A stretch of 64,000 bases of DNA from Glaciecola flavus (lineage in GTDB: Bacteria > Pseudomonadota > Gammaproteobacteria > Enterobacterales > Alteromonadaceae): NCBI RefSeq assembly GCF_042646125.1, contig NZ_JBHRSW010000005.1:310001-374000 (forward strand). The letters run 5' to 3'. Of this stretch, positions 44,314-53,127 are shown piece by piece. Every line of letters begins with the position of its first letter. Position 1 is the first letter of the stretch. The position numbers and the translations under genes were made by a program. Under the pieces are notes generated by a model. It worked only from the letters and a program-made list of their open reading frames with translations, was not told the DNA's origin and ran no database searches.

Positions 44314-47184
44314 CTAGAAGGTAGCTCTTACGCCAAATGCAAATCGGCTGCCGAAATTCTCTGCTGCCAAAAACTGATTCTTAAATCGGCCGTGTCGACG
44401 CGTCGTCTCTTCGGTTACATTTAAGCCTTCGAAAGTTAAGGTGATGGCGTCGGTCAGATCATAGCTCACACTAAAATCCAATTGTCCGTATGCTTCTGTA
44501 AATTGGGGTTCATTTGGGCTGTGGAACTGGTTAGTGTTCAACAAGAAGTCGTCACGCCAGTTGTATGCCACTCTCACTTGAATGCCATCTTTGTCATAAA
44601 AACCCACTAAGTTTGCAGAGTCACTTAAGCCTGTCAACGCTACAGTTTGGTCAAAAGAGTTAACATCATATTCTACGCTACCATTAACTGCCGTATAGTT
44701 GATTTGCGTACCAAAACCTGACTCGCCAAACATGTGCTGAATCGCTAATTCGACACCATCTACCGTTGCATCTTCCAAGTTTTTAGGCACTTCCACATTA
44801 AAGATCACTTCTGGATCGCCCGGATTACCTAAACATGCTGGATTAGGGTTGGTTTGGTTAGAATCTGGACAACCTGGACGCGGGTTGAACGAGGGATCTC
44901 TGAGCGGTAAGCCATCAGCACCATTAATTGTCCGAGACTCATTGGTAATACCGATAAAGTTAGATACATACTTCTTAAAATAGCCCGCTGATAAATAGCT
45001 GCCATCTTCGTAATACCACTCTAGCGATAAATCAATATTATTTGACGAATACGGCAGAAGATTAGGATCACCTTGTGTCGCATTAAATGGCCCGCCTGGG
45101 CGTAAGTTTGTGATAGCGGTTGACGGCGCAATAGCCGTCACATCACTGCGAGTAAGTGTACGACTGTAAGAAAAACGCGCAAACAGATCTTCTTTTAACT
45201 CAAGACTCAAATCAAGATTAGGTAAAAATTCTGTATAGCCACCCTCTAGGGTATCCGTTACCGCACCGCCGCTGCCCTGAAATACTGTCCTGATCTCTTC
45301 GTCACTGACAAATAACAAGTTTGTCGGCAACGTAGTATTTGAAGAAGCAGTTACGTCAGTATCCTCATAACGCACACCCACATTTATGTTAATGGGAATG
45401 TCGTTAAACTCTGTTTCAAAATCCATTGCAATGTAGGCATGAAATGTTTCTTCTTGAACCGAATCAAGGCTAACTGGGTTTTCGGTGATGAGATTTCCAT
45501 CTACAACGGCTTGATTGACCACACCAGGATCAGCATTGAATTGCACAGGGAAAAGCATATCCCCACCGCTGAAATTGCCACCAATCGTTGACGGAGTGAA
45601 TGATAAACCAAGGTTAGGTATATCTAAGACATTATATATGACACTAAATCCAAACCGTCTAGTAATGTCAAACTGATAATCCGTATTACCTACACCAAAC
45701 CTAATGTTCGATAAGGCGCTGTCGCTATCATTTAACCAATCACCGCTGAAAGACCATTCTTTGATGTTGTTTTCAATATCATGCCCTCGAATCACCACAA
45801 CATCGCCATCAATACTTTCTAATGCATATGGGTCGTAGTTGGCTGGCAAAGGTGCAGGCGCATTTTCATCAAATGTGCGGGTTACTTCGGCAAACACCGA
45901 CGGTACGTCGTTATCCGTAAAGTCTAAACCGATGTCAACATAACGTTGATCAGGTGGAGTACTGATAACGGTAGTAAACTCACTGATTTGACCGCCTGGT
46001 TGCGTCTGAGAAGTTGAATCATGGATATCAAACGCCAATGTGAGGGTGTCTGACACTGTCCAATCAACATTTAAACCATAGGAGTCGTTTTCTGTTTCTA
46101 CAAGCTGCCTAATTGCACCAAAGTTCAAGCGATGGTTCGTATGACGAGGGTTAATAACGGTGCCGTTGGCATCAACCGTGCCGACTGTGTTCACGTCAGA
46201 ATCAAACCAAAAGCCGGTTTGAATACGGTCTATTTCCTCGTCAAAACGCGAGCCTGTGTAATCTAATGTAACCGTGATATCTTCGTTAGGCGCAAACTGC
46301 CCCACCACTTGGAAGTTTTCTCTTTCGCGCTCATGATCACCATATTCAACCGCAAAGTTTCGCGGCACCCAGTAAAAACCACCGGGATTATTGGGGTTAG
46401 ACAAGTTTGAACTGTCTATTCCGGTATACACACTACCATTGTCACGCAACCAGCCGTCATTGATTACGGCTTCTTTACGGCTATCACGCAGTGAATTTGC
46501 GTAAGCGAGCAATATGCCGAATTTACCGTCTGCAAAAACATTACTATATAATCCAGAGACCTCTGGCGTGATGTCATTTCCAGTTACATTTGTTGTGTCT
46601 GCTATGCCTTTTAAGCCTAAGGTAATCTTTTGCTCACCCAACTGGAATGGCTTGGCTGTGCTTAAATTAACCGTTGCGCCAATCCCACCGCTGGTCATAT
46701 CCGCTTTGCCGGTTTTAAAAACTTGCACGCCAGACACCACTTCAGCAGCGATATGTTGAAAGTTAAAGGCGCGGTTAATCCCTACATCAGTAGATAAAGT
46801 CGATGATGTAGGCATTGCCCGACCATTTAGGGTAACCATATTAAAGGTTGGACCAAAACCACGTACCGAAACTTGATTACCTTCATTGTTTGAGCGGTCA
46901 ATAGAAACGCCGGTAATCCGCTGTAATGATTCGGCTAGGTTCGTATCAGGAAACTTACCAATGTCTTCAGCCGTAATGGCGTCAACGACACCACTTGACT
47001 CTCTTTTTATGTTGGCGGAACTCAGTAACGATCCTCTAATGCCAGATACAGAGATTATTTCAAGGTCATCAGCGCTGTCTTCCTGAGCGAAGACCGTACT
47101 CGGAGATGATGCTATTCCTACCAACGCTAATGCGACCGCGCCAGAAATCATGTTCTGGCGAAAATCAATCTTAGGTTTCTTCAT
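44314..47184 (-). CDS. TonB-dependent receptor, carbohydrate-type
   Basis: A large outer-membrane TonB-dependent receptor of about 956 residues. Signal peptide (ending TVFAQED), TonB-box-like EIISVSGIRGSLLSS, plug domain (DTNLAESLQRITGVSIDR, VSVRGFGPTFNMVTLNGR, GIGATVNLST) and a beta-barrel ending in FGSRFAFGVRATF. The start is moved from a TTG at 47196 to the ATG at 47184. The SGIRGSL subgroup in Alteromonadales mostly imports oligosaccharides. No SusD is used. It could bring agar oligosaccharides into the periplasm, but its distance from the agar island leaves that unproved. Confidence 0.88.
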   Translation of the reverse strand: MKKPKIDFRQNMISGAVALALVGIASSPSTVFAQEDSADDLEIISVSGIRGSLLSSANIKRESSGVVDAITAEDIGKFPDTNLAESLQRITGVSIDRSNNEGNQVSVRGFGPTFNMVTLNGRAMPTSSTLSTDVGINRAFNFQHIAAEVVSGVQVFKTGKADMTSGGIGATVNLSTAKPFQLGEQKITLGLKGIADTTNVTGNDITPEVSGLYSNVFADGKFGILLAYANSLRDSRKEAVINDGWLRDNGSVYTGIDSSNLSNPNNPGGFYWVPRNFAVEYGDHERERENFQVVGQFAPNEDITVTLDYTGSRFDEEIDRIQTGFWFDSDVNTVGTVDANGTVINPRHTNHRLNFGAIRQLVETENDSYGLNVDWTVSDTLTLAFDIHDSTSQTQPGGQISEFTTVISTPPDQRYVDIGLDFTDNDVPSVFAEVTRTFDENAPAPLPANYDPYALESIDGDVVVIRGHDIENNIKEWSFSGDWLNDSDSALSNIRFGVGNTDYQFDITRRFGFSVIYNVLDIPNLGLSFTPSTIGGNFSGGDMLFPVQFNADPGVVNQAVVDGNLITENPVSLDSVQEETFHAYIAMDFETEFNDIPININVGVRYEDTDVTASSNTTLPTNLLFVSDEEIRTVFQGSGGAVTDTLEGGYTEFLPNLDLSLELKEDLFARFSYSRTLTRSDVTAIAPSTAITNLRPGGPFNATQGDPNLLPYSSNNIDLSLEWYYEDGSYLSAGYFKKYVSNFIGITNESRTINGADGLPLRDPSFNPRPGCPDSNQTNPNPACLGNPGDPEVIFNVEVPKNLEDATVDGVELAIQHMFGESGFGTQINYTAVNGSVEYDVNSFDQTVALTGLSDSANLVGFYDKDGIQVRVAYNWRDDFLLNTNQFHSPNEPQFTEAYGQLDFSVSYDLTDAITLTFEGLNVTEETTRRHGRFKNQFLAAENFGSRFAFGVRATF

Positions 47185-47505
47185 TGTGTTGTCCAATTTT
47201 AATATGAATGTGCAAAGTTATTCAGAGACTGCTCAGCATTGTTTTTTGTACAACTACAAAACAAATTCAAACAAACTCTACTCGTACAGTAAGTAAATCA
47301 CTGACAAAAATTAACATTTAATAAACATCAGGTTTCCATATTTGCACAATAAAGGAACGCTATCAATCATTTTTAAACATTAATTTAACGTTTATTTGTA
47401 AATAATTATGTGTAATTTGATTGATGATTATGTGTTTACTAGTGTTACAGCAGCGCTTTCAAAAGAAACGGTAGGTAATCAATTGGATCTTTATTGTTGG
47501 GGGCA
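47185..47505. other. control region upstream of the TonB receptor
   Basis: AT-rich, no convincing gene. It holds the receptor promoter. No clear operator was recognised. Confidence 0.4.
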
Positions 47506-47531
47506 GCTGAACTTTGCCGCGCAAGTTCAGC
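47506..47531 (-). terminator. hairpin behind the REC/HD-GYP-like gene
   Basis: GCTGAACTT (47506-47514) pairs exactly with AAGTTCAGC (47523-47531) around an 8-nt loop, 11 bp beyond the stop of the minus-strand signalling operon. It lacks a T-run. Confidence 0.5.
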
Positions 47532-47542
47532 AGGCTCTATGG

Positions 47543-48817
47543 TCAGTCTTCTTCGGGATCAGGCACATCCACGTTAAATGTGAAGGGTTTACTCGCACTT
47601 TTTTCAAACTGTTTTAATTTAGCAATACTTTGTTCAGTAAATACATGCCCTTCTGACAACAGTAAAATATGCTGGTTATTGAATAAGTCTTGCTTGAGTA
47701 CCATTCCGGGCTCTAGATTTTCAGAACGCATTTGTCCTGCAGCCAATTCGAGGGTCATTTCAGCCGAAATATGAACAAACGTACTCAGTACATTTTCGTC
47801 ATATTTAGTACCAATATGTTTTCTTAATTCTACGACAGTCTCTTCATCAGTGAGTTTTTGCTCTAACATTTTTCCTTGGCGGAAACGCCAATAGTCCCTG
47901 CATACTGCAATTATTCTGCTGCCAAGAGGCACAGGTTCCAGGTTGCCGTTGAGCGGTTCAAACTGCTTTGATATTAACTGGATGCATGCTTCGAGTTTTG
48001 TCACGGGTGAGAGTATTTGTGCGGCATAGTCTACTTGCTGCATGTAGCACTTTTTCTCTTCAAAGTTCATCTTAGAAAATGTTTTGCTGTATAACTCAGG
48101 AGGTAAACCCAGCATACCAATTTCGCCTATTAGGGCAGCAAAACCAATTTGCTTAGCTTCTTGCGCATCTACCTCCATCGCTTTGGCGACAGCTTTAGCA
48201 CTATCACTCACTAAACGCGCAAATTCGCCGTCAATATTTGGATTAATAACAATAAGGTTATACAGCACTTTCTCCAAGGCAGAGCTATGTTGCTGAAGGT
48301 TTGCCAATGCCTGTTTAATTTGCCGAGTTCTAAGTTGTACTTTTTTGTCCAACTCAGCGTTCATTTCCTTTAGTTGCTTGTTTTGATGTAGCGTTAAGGT
48401 TTGAAGGCGTTTGTTTTCAGATTTTAATTTACATCGTTCAACGCCGTCTTCTAGCACTTGCACTAGGTCTTCGTTATCCCAAGGCTTGTTTAAAAACCGA
48501 TGCGCTTTCCCAAGATTCACGGCATCTTGCAATTGATCCATGTCCGCATAGCCAGTCAGTACTACCCTAAAGGTATCGGGCTGCATTTCAGCTACTTTCG
48601 CTAACAACTGCGCCCCATTCATACCAGGCATTTTCATATCAGACACCACGACATCTACCGACTGCTTTTCAAGTAGTGCCAATGCCTTTTCTGCAGAATC
48701 GACAAAAAGTAAATCGATGTTTAGCTTGAACAGAGCCCGCTTGATTGACTTTAAGACATTGATTTCGTCGTCAACAAACAGTACTTTTGGTTTAATTTCT
48801 TGCGTGTTGTCTGTCAT
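47543..48817 (-). CDS. response regulator with degenerate HD-GYP domain
   Basis: A 424-residue REC protein of RpfG type. The receiver (about 12-125) keeps VLFVDDEIN, the phospho-aspartate in VVVSDMKMPG and the lysine in FLNKPW. After a coiled coil (about 130-190) the C-terminal domain aligns with HD-GYP, but the diagnostic HDxGK is replaced (AALIGEIGMLGLP), and the GYP region reads NGNLEPVPLGSRIIAV. The metal-binding HD is therefore lost, so it is probably not a c-di-GMP phosphodiesterase but a binding or scaffold protein. Its ATG overlaps the kinase stop by 4 bp. Confidence 0.82.
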   Translation of the reverse strand: MTDNTQEIKPKVLFVDDEINVLKSIKRALFKLNIDLLFVDSAEKALALLEKQSVDVVVSDMKMPGMNGAQLLAKVAEMQPDTFRVVLTGYADMDQLQDAVNLGKAHRFLNKPWDNEDLVQVLEDGVERCKLKSENKRLQTLTLHQNKQLKEMNAELDKKVQLRTRQIKQALANLQQHSSALEKVLYNLIVINPNIDGEFARLVSDSAKAVAKAMEVDAQEAKQIGFAALIGEIGMLGLPPELYSKTFSKMNFEEKKCYMQQVDYAAQILSPVTKLEACIQLISKQFEPLNGNLEPVPLGSRIIAVCRDYWRFRQGKMLEQKLTDEETVVELRKHIGTKYDENVLSTFVHISAEMTLELAAGQMRSENLEPGMVLKQDLFNNQHILLLSEGHVFTEQSIAKLKQFEKSASKPFTFNVDVPDPEED

Positions 48818-50469
48818 AGTACCACCTGCTCATTTTCGGTATTAATCGGTAGTCGAACAATAAATGTCGCCCCTTGGCCTTCGCTGCTTTGCACATCGAT
48901 TGTTCCGCCGTGTTCAGTCACAATGCCAATACTGATAGAAAGCCCAAGCCCAGTGCCTTCACCTTCTTTTTTGGTCGTAAAAAAGGGATTAAACAGCTTT
49001 GCTTTTGCCGATTCAGAAATCCCTGGGCCAGAATCAGATACCTTAACAAGGATGTCGTCTCTATCCACTTCAGTACTTATGCGCACACGCCCAAATTTTT
49101 CAGTCGACTTAATTGCTTGTGCGGCATTGATAAAGATATTAGTAAAGACTTGGCTGATTTTGCCAACGTTGATCGTTGTTTTTGGCAAAGAGCCGAAATC
49201 AGTTTCGATATCACAGACATATTTCAGTTCGTTCCTTACCATGTTTAATGTCGTTTTTAGACATTCGTTAAGGTCAAATAGTTGTTTTTCGTCACTGTCT
49301 GCACGAGAAAAGAGCTTGAGTCCACTGACTATTTCAGTGACGCGCTGCAAACCCTCATTAGACTCATTCAAGAGATCGCCTATATCTTCATTTATGAATT
49401 CTAGGTTTTCTTTGTCCAACAATGCTTTAAGTGCTGGTAACTTTTCTGCTAACTGTTCATGTGTACATGAGGATAACTGTTCAAACTCATGAACAATTAG
49501 TTGATAAGTATTTACATAGTCCTTTAAAGTACTTAAGTTACTATTGACAAAACCAATAGGATTATTGATCTCGTGCGCAATACCCGCCGCCAGCTGCCCC
49601 ACTGAGGCCATTTTTTCTGCTTGCAATAACTGTTGTTGTGTTTCTTTGATCTCTTTGTTTGCTTTAAGCAAATCCTTGTTCTTTTTGGATAAGGCTTTCG
49701 TCCTGAGTGCTACTTTTTCTTCTAGGCTCTCGTTTAGCTCTTCTAGCACCTCCCGCTGTTTCTTGTTTAAAGTAAGTTCGTGCTTGAGAGAATCAATGAG
49801 CTTGTTAAAGGACACCGCCAACTCAGAAAGTTCATCATTGCCTTTTACTTCGACTTTTACATCGTTAAAGTTACCCGTGCCAATCGCATCACGCACGCGT
49901 CTCGCACCTATCCGCAAAAGAGCAAGCTGACGGGTCAAATAGTTCCCCAGTATAAAAGAAAATAAAGCGACTAGTACTAGCTCAACTAGGGCGATGGACA
50001 CCGACCAGTTTCTTACTTTTGCAATGGCTTGCTGTGTGTTTTTTATGCTTATCCCTAACTCTACTCTTCCGTAGGTGTAATCGCCTTGTTTAATGTCTGC
50101 TTGAGTATCAAAAACGCCGTCCTCAACTTGAGTCAGTGAGCTGTCGGGCGCAAACTTTCGTTCAAGCTCATCTGTATCGCCTCGTTGCGTTAACACCTGC
50201 CCATTCTGAGCAAAGACGCGCACGTAGGCCAAGTCAGGGTTATTCATCAACTCCTCAGCAAAGACTTCAAGTGACGCCAAGTCATATGACAGCACTGCAT
50301 CCTTAGTGGTTGTAGCAAACAGCTCAGCCGTCGTTTTTGCGCGATTAATCAGCATTTCGTCAACAATACGAGTTAAAAAGCTGACCGCTGTAAAAATCAA
50401 TATCACCAGCAACGCAGCTTCAATAAATGCTACACCGCTAATAGTCTTATTGCGCAATGAGATATACAT
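48814..50469 (-). CDS. membrane sensor histidine kinase
   Basis: A 551-residue kinase. Two membrane helices (about 12-33 and 155-178) bracket a periplasmic Cache-like sensor. HAMP (about 180-232) and a coiled coil (235-290) lead to HisKA with the phospho-histidine at 299 (LAAGIAHEINNPIGF) and HATPase_c (NIFINAAQAI, SDSGPGIS, GEGTGLGLSI). There is no receiver domain. It is 2 bp after the binding-protein gene and overlaps the HD-GYP-like regulator gene. The periplasmic domain may be touched by the PhnD-like protein encoded directly upstream. Confidence 0.9.
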   Translation of the reverse strand: MYISLRNKTISGVAFIEAALLVILIFTAVSFLTRIVDEMLINRAKTTAELFATTTKDAVLSYDLASLEVFAEELMNNPDLAYVRVFAQNGQVLTQRGDTDELERKFAPDSSLTQVEDGVFDTQADIKQGDYTYGRVELGISIKNTQQAIAKVRNWSVSIALVELVLVALFSFILGNYLTRQLALLRIGARRVRDAIGTGNFNDVKVEVKGNDELSELAVSFNKLIDSLKHELTLNKKQREVLEELNESLEEKVALRTKALSKKNKDLLKANKEIKETQQQLLQAEKMASVGQLAAGIAHEINNPIGFVNSNLSTLKDYVNTYQLIVHEFEQLSSCTHEQLAEKLPALKALLDKENLEFINEDIGDLLNESNEGLQRVTEIVSGLKLFSRADSDEKQLFDLNECLKTTLNMVRNELKYVCDIETDFGSLPKTTINVGKISQVFTNIFINAAQAIKSTEKFGRVRISTEVDRDDILVKVSDSGPGISESAKAKLFNPFFTTKKEGEGTGLGLSISIGIVTEHGGTIDVQSSEGQGATFIVRLPINTENEQVVL

Positions 50470-50471
50470 AA

Positions 50472-51281
50472 TTACTTGGCCTTGATGCGGTCAATACCTA
50501 GCTTTCTCACGTCTTCCCAATCTTTATCTTGCCCTTTTTCAAAACCAGAGAAAGCAATGCCTTTTAACAGTGCTTGGTTGTTGCTGTCGTCGTTAAGGTT
50601 CAGCATAGCATATAGCAGAGCCGCTCGCGTTTGTTCATCAACTGTCGCGGCGGTGGCGATGGCATGTGGCGTGTAACCTGGACTTTTCCAGAGTATGCGT
50701 AAATTTTCTCTCGCGTCTGCACGCGTGGCGTTAAAGGTTCTAAGTACACCACCGCCAGCCGGAAATATATTGCGCGATACGTTTAAGTAGACAGAATCAT
50801 GGGAAGAAACATATTGGGCTTTCACAGCAATCCCCATCGCCGCTAATGTAGACTGCGGAATAATAGTTGCCGCAAAGGCTGCCGGCGCAGGAAATGCTAA
50901 GGTAGCGCCCTGCAAATCAGCCAATGATTGAATATTGCTAGCTTTGGGCACGACAATAATACCTCGAATCCTCTTATTTTTTTGTCGCGCTAGAGCTCTA
51001 TATCCACTGCGCTCACTGAATACAACAAAATGATAAGGATTCATATAAGCAATATCGTACTCTGATTTTGCCAAGCGTGATTCAAATGTGGGTATGTCCT
51101 TTGCCGTCGCAAACACGATTTGCTTACCGGTTTTTTCACTTAAATGCGCCATCATTGGCGCCCAAGACTCAGCCAGTTTTTTTGCAGACTGTTGAGGGAC
51201 AACCCCAAATACCAGGGTCTCTGCAGAACTAAAGCAAGTAAAAAACATTAAGCCTAGCAACACAACATTACGTGATTTCAT
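50472..51281 (-). CDS. PhnD-like periplasmic substrate-binding protein
   Basis: A phosphate/phosphite/phosphonate-type (PhnD) binding protein of about 269 residues with a signal peptide (MKSRNVVLLGLMFFTCFSSA). The open frame runs back to 51368, but the ATG at 51281 has a strong AGGAGGTGATC site just upstream and gives a proper signal peptide. Domains: FGVVPQQSAKKLAESWAPMM, DIAYMNPYHFVVFSE, LAFPAPAAFAATIIPQ and HDSVYLNVSR. No permease or ATPase is near, while a histidine kinase follows, so it is likely a sensor accessory. The ligand is unknown. Confidence 0.85.
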   Translation of the reverse strand: MKSRNVVLLGLMFFTCFSSAETLVFGVVPQQSAKKLAESWAPMMAHLSEKTGKQIVFATAKDIPTFESRLAKSEYDIAYMNPYHFVVFSERSGYRALARQKNKRIRGIIVVPKASNIQSLADLQGATLAFPAPAAFAATIIPQSTLAAMGIAVKAQYVSSHDSVYLNVSRNIFPAGGGVLRTFNATRADARENLRILWKSPGYTPHAIATAATVDEQTRAALLYAMLNLNDDSNNQALLKGIAFSGFEKGQDKDWEDVRKLGIDRIKAK

Positions 51282-51303
51282 TTGATCACCTCCTGTAGGA
51301 GTA

Positions 51304-51876
51304 CTACTCAAGTATTGATTCAAACAGCGCCAACAAAGCGTGCTGTTCAAATGGTTTAGGCAACGCAAAGTTTGCCCCTAAATCTAGTGCTTCCTTCAAT
51401 TTATCTTCGGGTAGTGCCGACACTACAACAATCGTCAAAGAGTCAAATATGTCTTTATTACGCACGTATTTAATAACTTCAAACCCATCAACGCCAGGCA
51501 TGCTTAAATCTAAGGTCATGATGTCGGGTTTGTACTCACTCAATAGTGTGCCAGCTTTAAAACCGTTTTCTGCGATTAAGCTTCGTAAACCCGTTTTTCG
51601 CGCTAAACGTTGAATAGCTTTTGCCATTGATAATTCGTCATCCACAATCAGTGCGAGTGGCGCCTCTTTGTTTTTAAGACTGCTAGGAATGGGCATTTTG
51701 TGTGCATGCAAAAACGCGACAAGATCATCCCGCAAGACCCTGTTGTTCCCGCGACCGGGTAACTTATAACCTTTCAGTTTTCCAGCATCTATCCAGCGGA
51801 TCACCGTTCGCAAGGTAACACCACAAAATTTAGCTATTTCACCCGTTGTATAAGACTCTAGTTCTCTGTCTTGCAC
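51304..51876 (-). CDS. excisionase-type HTH fused to a C-terminal receiver domain
   Basis: A 190-residue response regulator with reversed order. The N-terminal MerR/excisionase-like helix-turn-helix (TTGEIAKFCGVTLRTVIRWI, GKLKGYKLPGRGNNRV) precedes the REC domain (ALIVDDELSMAKAIQRLAR, phospho-aspartate in IMTLDLSMPGVDG, lysine in FALPKPFEQH). Start is a GTG at 51876 with AGAGGA upstream. First gene of the operon with binding protein, kinase and HD-GYP-like regulator. It may control its own operon and the divergent barrel protein. Confidence 0.85.
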   Translation of the reverse strand: MQDRELESYTTGEIAKFCGVTLRTVIRWIDAGKLKGYKLPGRGNNRVLRDDLVAFLHAHKMPIPSSLKNKEAPLALIVDDELSMAKAIQRLARKTGLRSLIAENGFKAGTLLSEYKPDIMTLDLSMPGVDGFEVIKYVRNKDIFDSLTIVVVSALPEDKLKEALDLGANFALPKPFEQHALLALFESILE

Positions 51877-52049
51877 AATATCCTCTTTTTCCCTTAATCA
51901 ACTACGCTTGTTTATCACACTACATTATAAGGTCATTAATTACAATAACGACTTTGGTTATTTTTATGACATTTATATTTTTAGTGACATTTGTGACTTA
52001 TTGTGTATTATACATACAATCAGTGTTCATGAAGTAGGAGAAGCATCTG
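51877..52049. promoter_or_regulatory. divergent promoter region of the signalling locus
   Basis: TGACATTT is repeated at 51967-51974 and 51985-51992, 18 bp apart. A possible promoter for the rightward genes is TTGTGA (51991-51996) and TACAAT (52015-52020) with an 18-bp spacer. GTAGGAG at about 52035-52041 is the ribosome site of the gene at 52050. The repeats are candidate sites for the HTH-REC regulator. Confidence 0.4.
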
Positions 52050-53102
52050 ATGAAAAAGTTAGTCAATACAGCGTTTATACTAGGTGTGCTAGGCGCATCT
52101 TATTTACCTCACAATACAGCTACTGCATCTGAAGCAAACATACAACATGCCTTATTCGGCCACGCATTATTGCGATATGAAGATGAAAAACACTTAACAA
52201 ACCTAGGTAACAGAGAACGAGTGCGTTTGATCGCGCAAGGCGGGATTAAATCGACATGGACAGATAATTGGCAGTCAACAATTCGCCTCAGTACAGGTTT
52301 GAAAAACAAGCAAAACGTTCCAGCCGTTACCATCCATCGTTTTAGTGAGCAAAAACAGCCTGATAATGACATATACATTGATCAAGCCTTCATCCAATAT
52401 TCCACGAGTGCTGTAAAGGTGCGAATAGGAAAACTCCCTTGGCAACTCTATAACGTTACCGACACGTTCTGGGATCGCCACCTCAACCCCTACGGCGTAA
52501 GCACGAGCTATGGGATTAGCAGTCATCAGACTATTAATGGCGCCGTACTGTTGCCCTTAGATGGACAGAAAAACTCGGTGGGTAAAATGTACTTAGCGCA
52601 ATATAAACACCAACATAAAATTGATAGTTTTACTCTAACTTTCGCACCATGGCTGGCAATATATCAGGGTGAAGACGGCGCTATATTTGCTAAACGTGAC
52701 ACGCAATACGACCATCAGTCCCTGCGCTTATCAACAGAAATTAAATACAATAAATGGCAACTGGGTTTTGATGTCGGCAAGGCTTTTGATACGCCGGACA
52801 ACGATAACAAACAAGACTTTAGCATTAGCAGTGAGTTGCGATATGGTGGACTAAAACAAAAAGGGCATTGGTTACTTCAACTGGGTCACAGCCGAGTCGA
52901 ACGCTACGCTGTTATTCGAGAGTTTGGGCAAAATGCAAGAGCAGCAGCACTCACCACTAATTTCACTGGCTGGGATATTCGCTGGCGATACAAACTAAAC
53001 AGTAAGCTTTGGCTAGGTACAAGAGTTAGTAAGCTTAAAAGTATTGTTGGCGCGCCGATACAGAGCAATAGATTCCGCATAGAAGCGCGCTGGGCGTTTT
53101 AG
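52050..53102 (+). CDS. putative outer-membrane beta-barrel (porin-like) protein
   Basis: A 350-residue exported protein (signal about 1-27, ending TATASEA) with alternating beta strands and a C-terminal aromatic end, RFRIEARWAF, as in outer-membrane barrels. Segments such as IRLSTGLKNKQ, FIQYSTSAVKVRIGKLPW and WRYKLNSKLWLGTRVSKL look like strands. No specific channel family is recognised. It is divergent from the sensor operon and 25 bp before the REC-EAL gene, so it is probably a target or part of the same system. Confidence 0.7.
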   Translation: MKKLVNTAFILGVLGASYLPHNTATASEANIQHALFGHALLRYEDEKHLTNLGNRERVRLIAQGGIKSTWTDNWQSTIRLSTGLKNKQNVPAVTIHRFSEQKQPDNDIYIDQAFIQYSTSAVKVRIGKLPWQLYNVTDTFWDRHLNPYGVSTSYGISSHQTINGAVLLPLDGQKNSVGKMYLAQYKHQHKIDSFTLTFAPWLAIYQGEDGAIFAKRDTQYDHQSLRLSTEIKYNKWQLGFDVGKAFDTPDNDNKQDFSISSELRYGGLKQKGHWLLQLGHSRVERYAVIREFGQNARAAALTTNFTGWDIRWRYKLNSKLWLGTRVSKLKSIVGAPIQSNRFRIEARWAF

Positions 53103-53127
53103 TTGTCAGCAGAGCGAGGTCGGCACC

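Noticed and set aside
48800..49492. 230-residue plus-strand frame
   Set aside because: It lies entirely antisense to the histidine kinase gene, whose domains are clear. The translation has no family resemblance.
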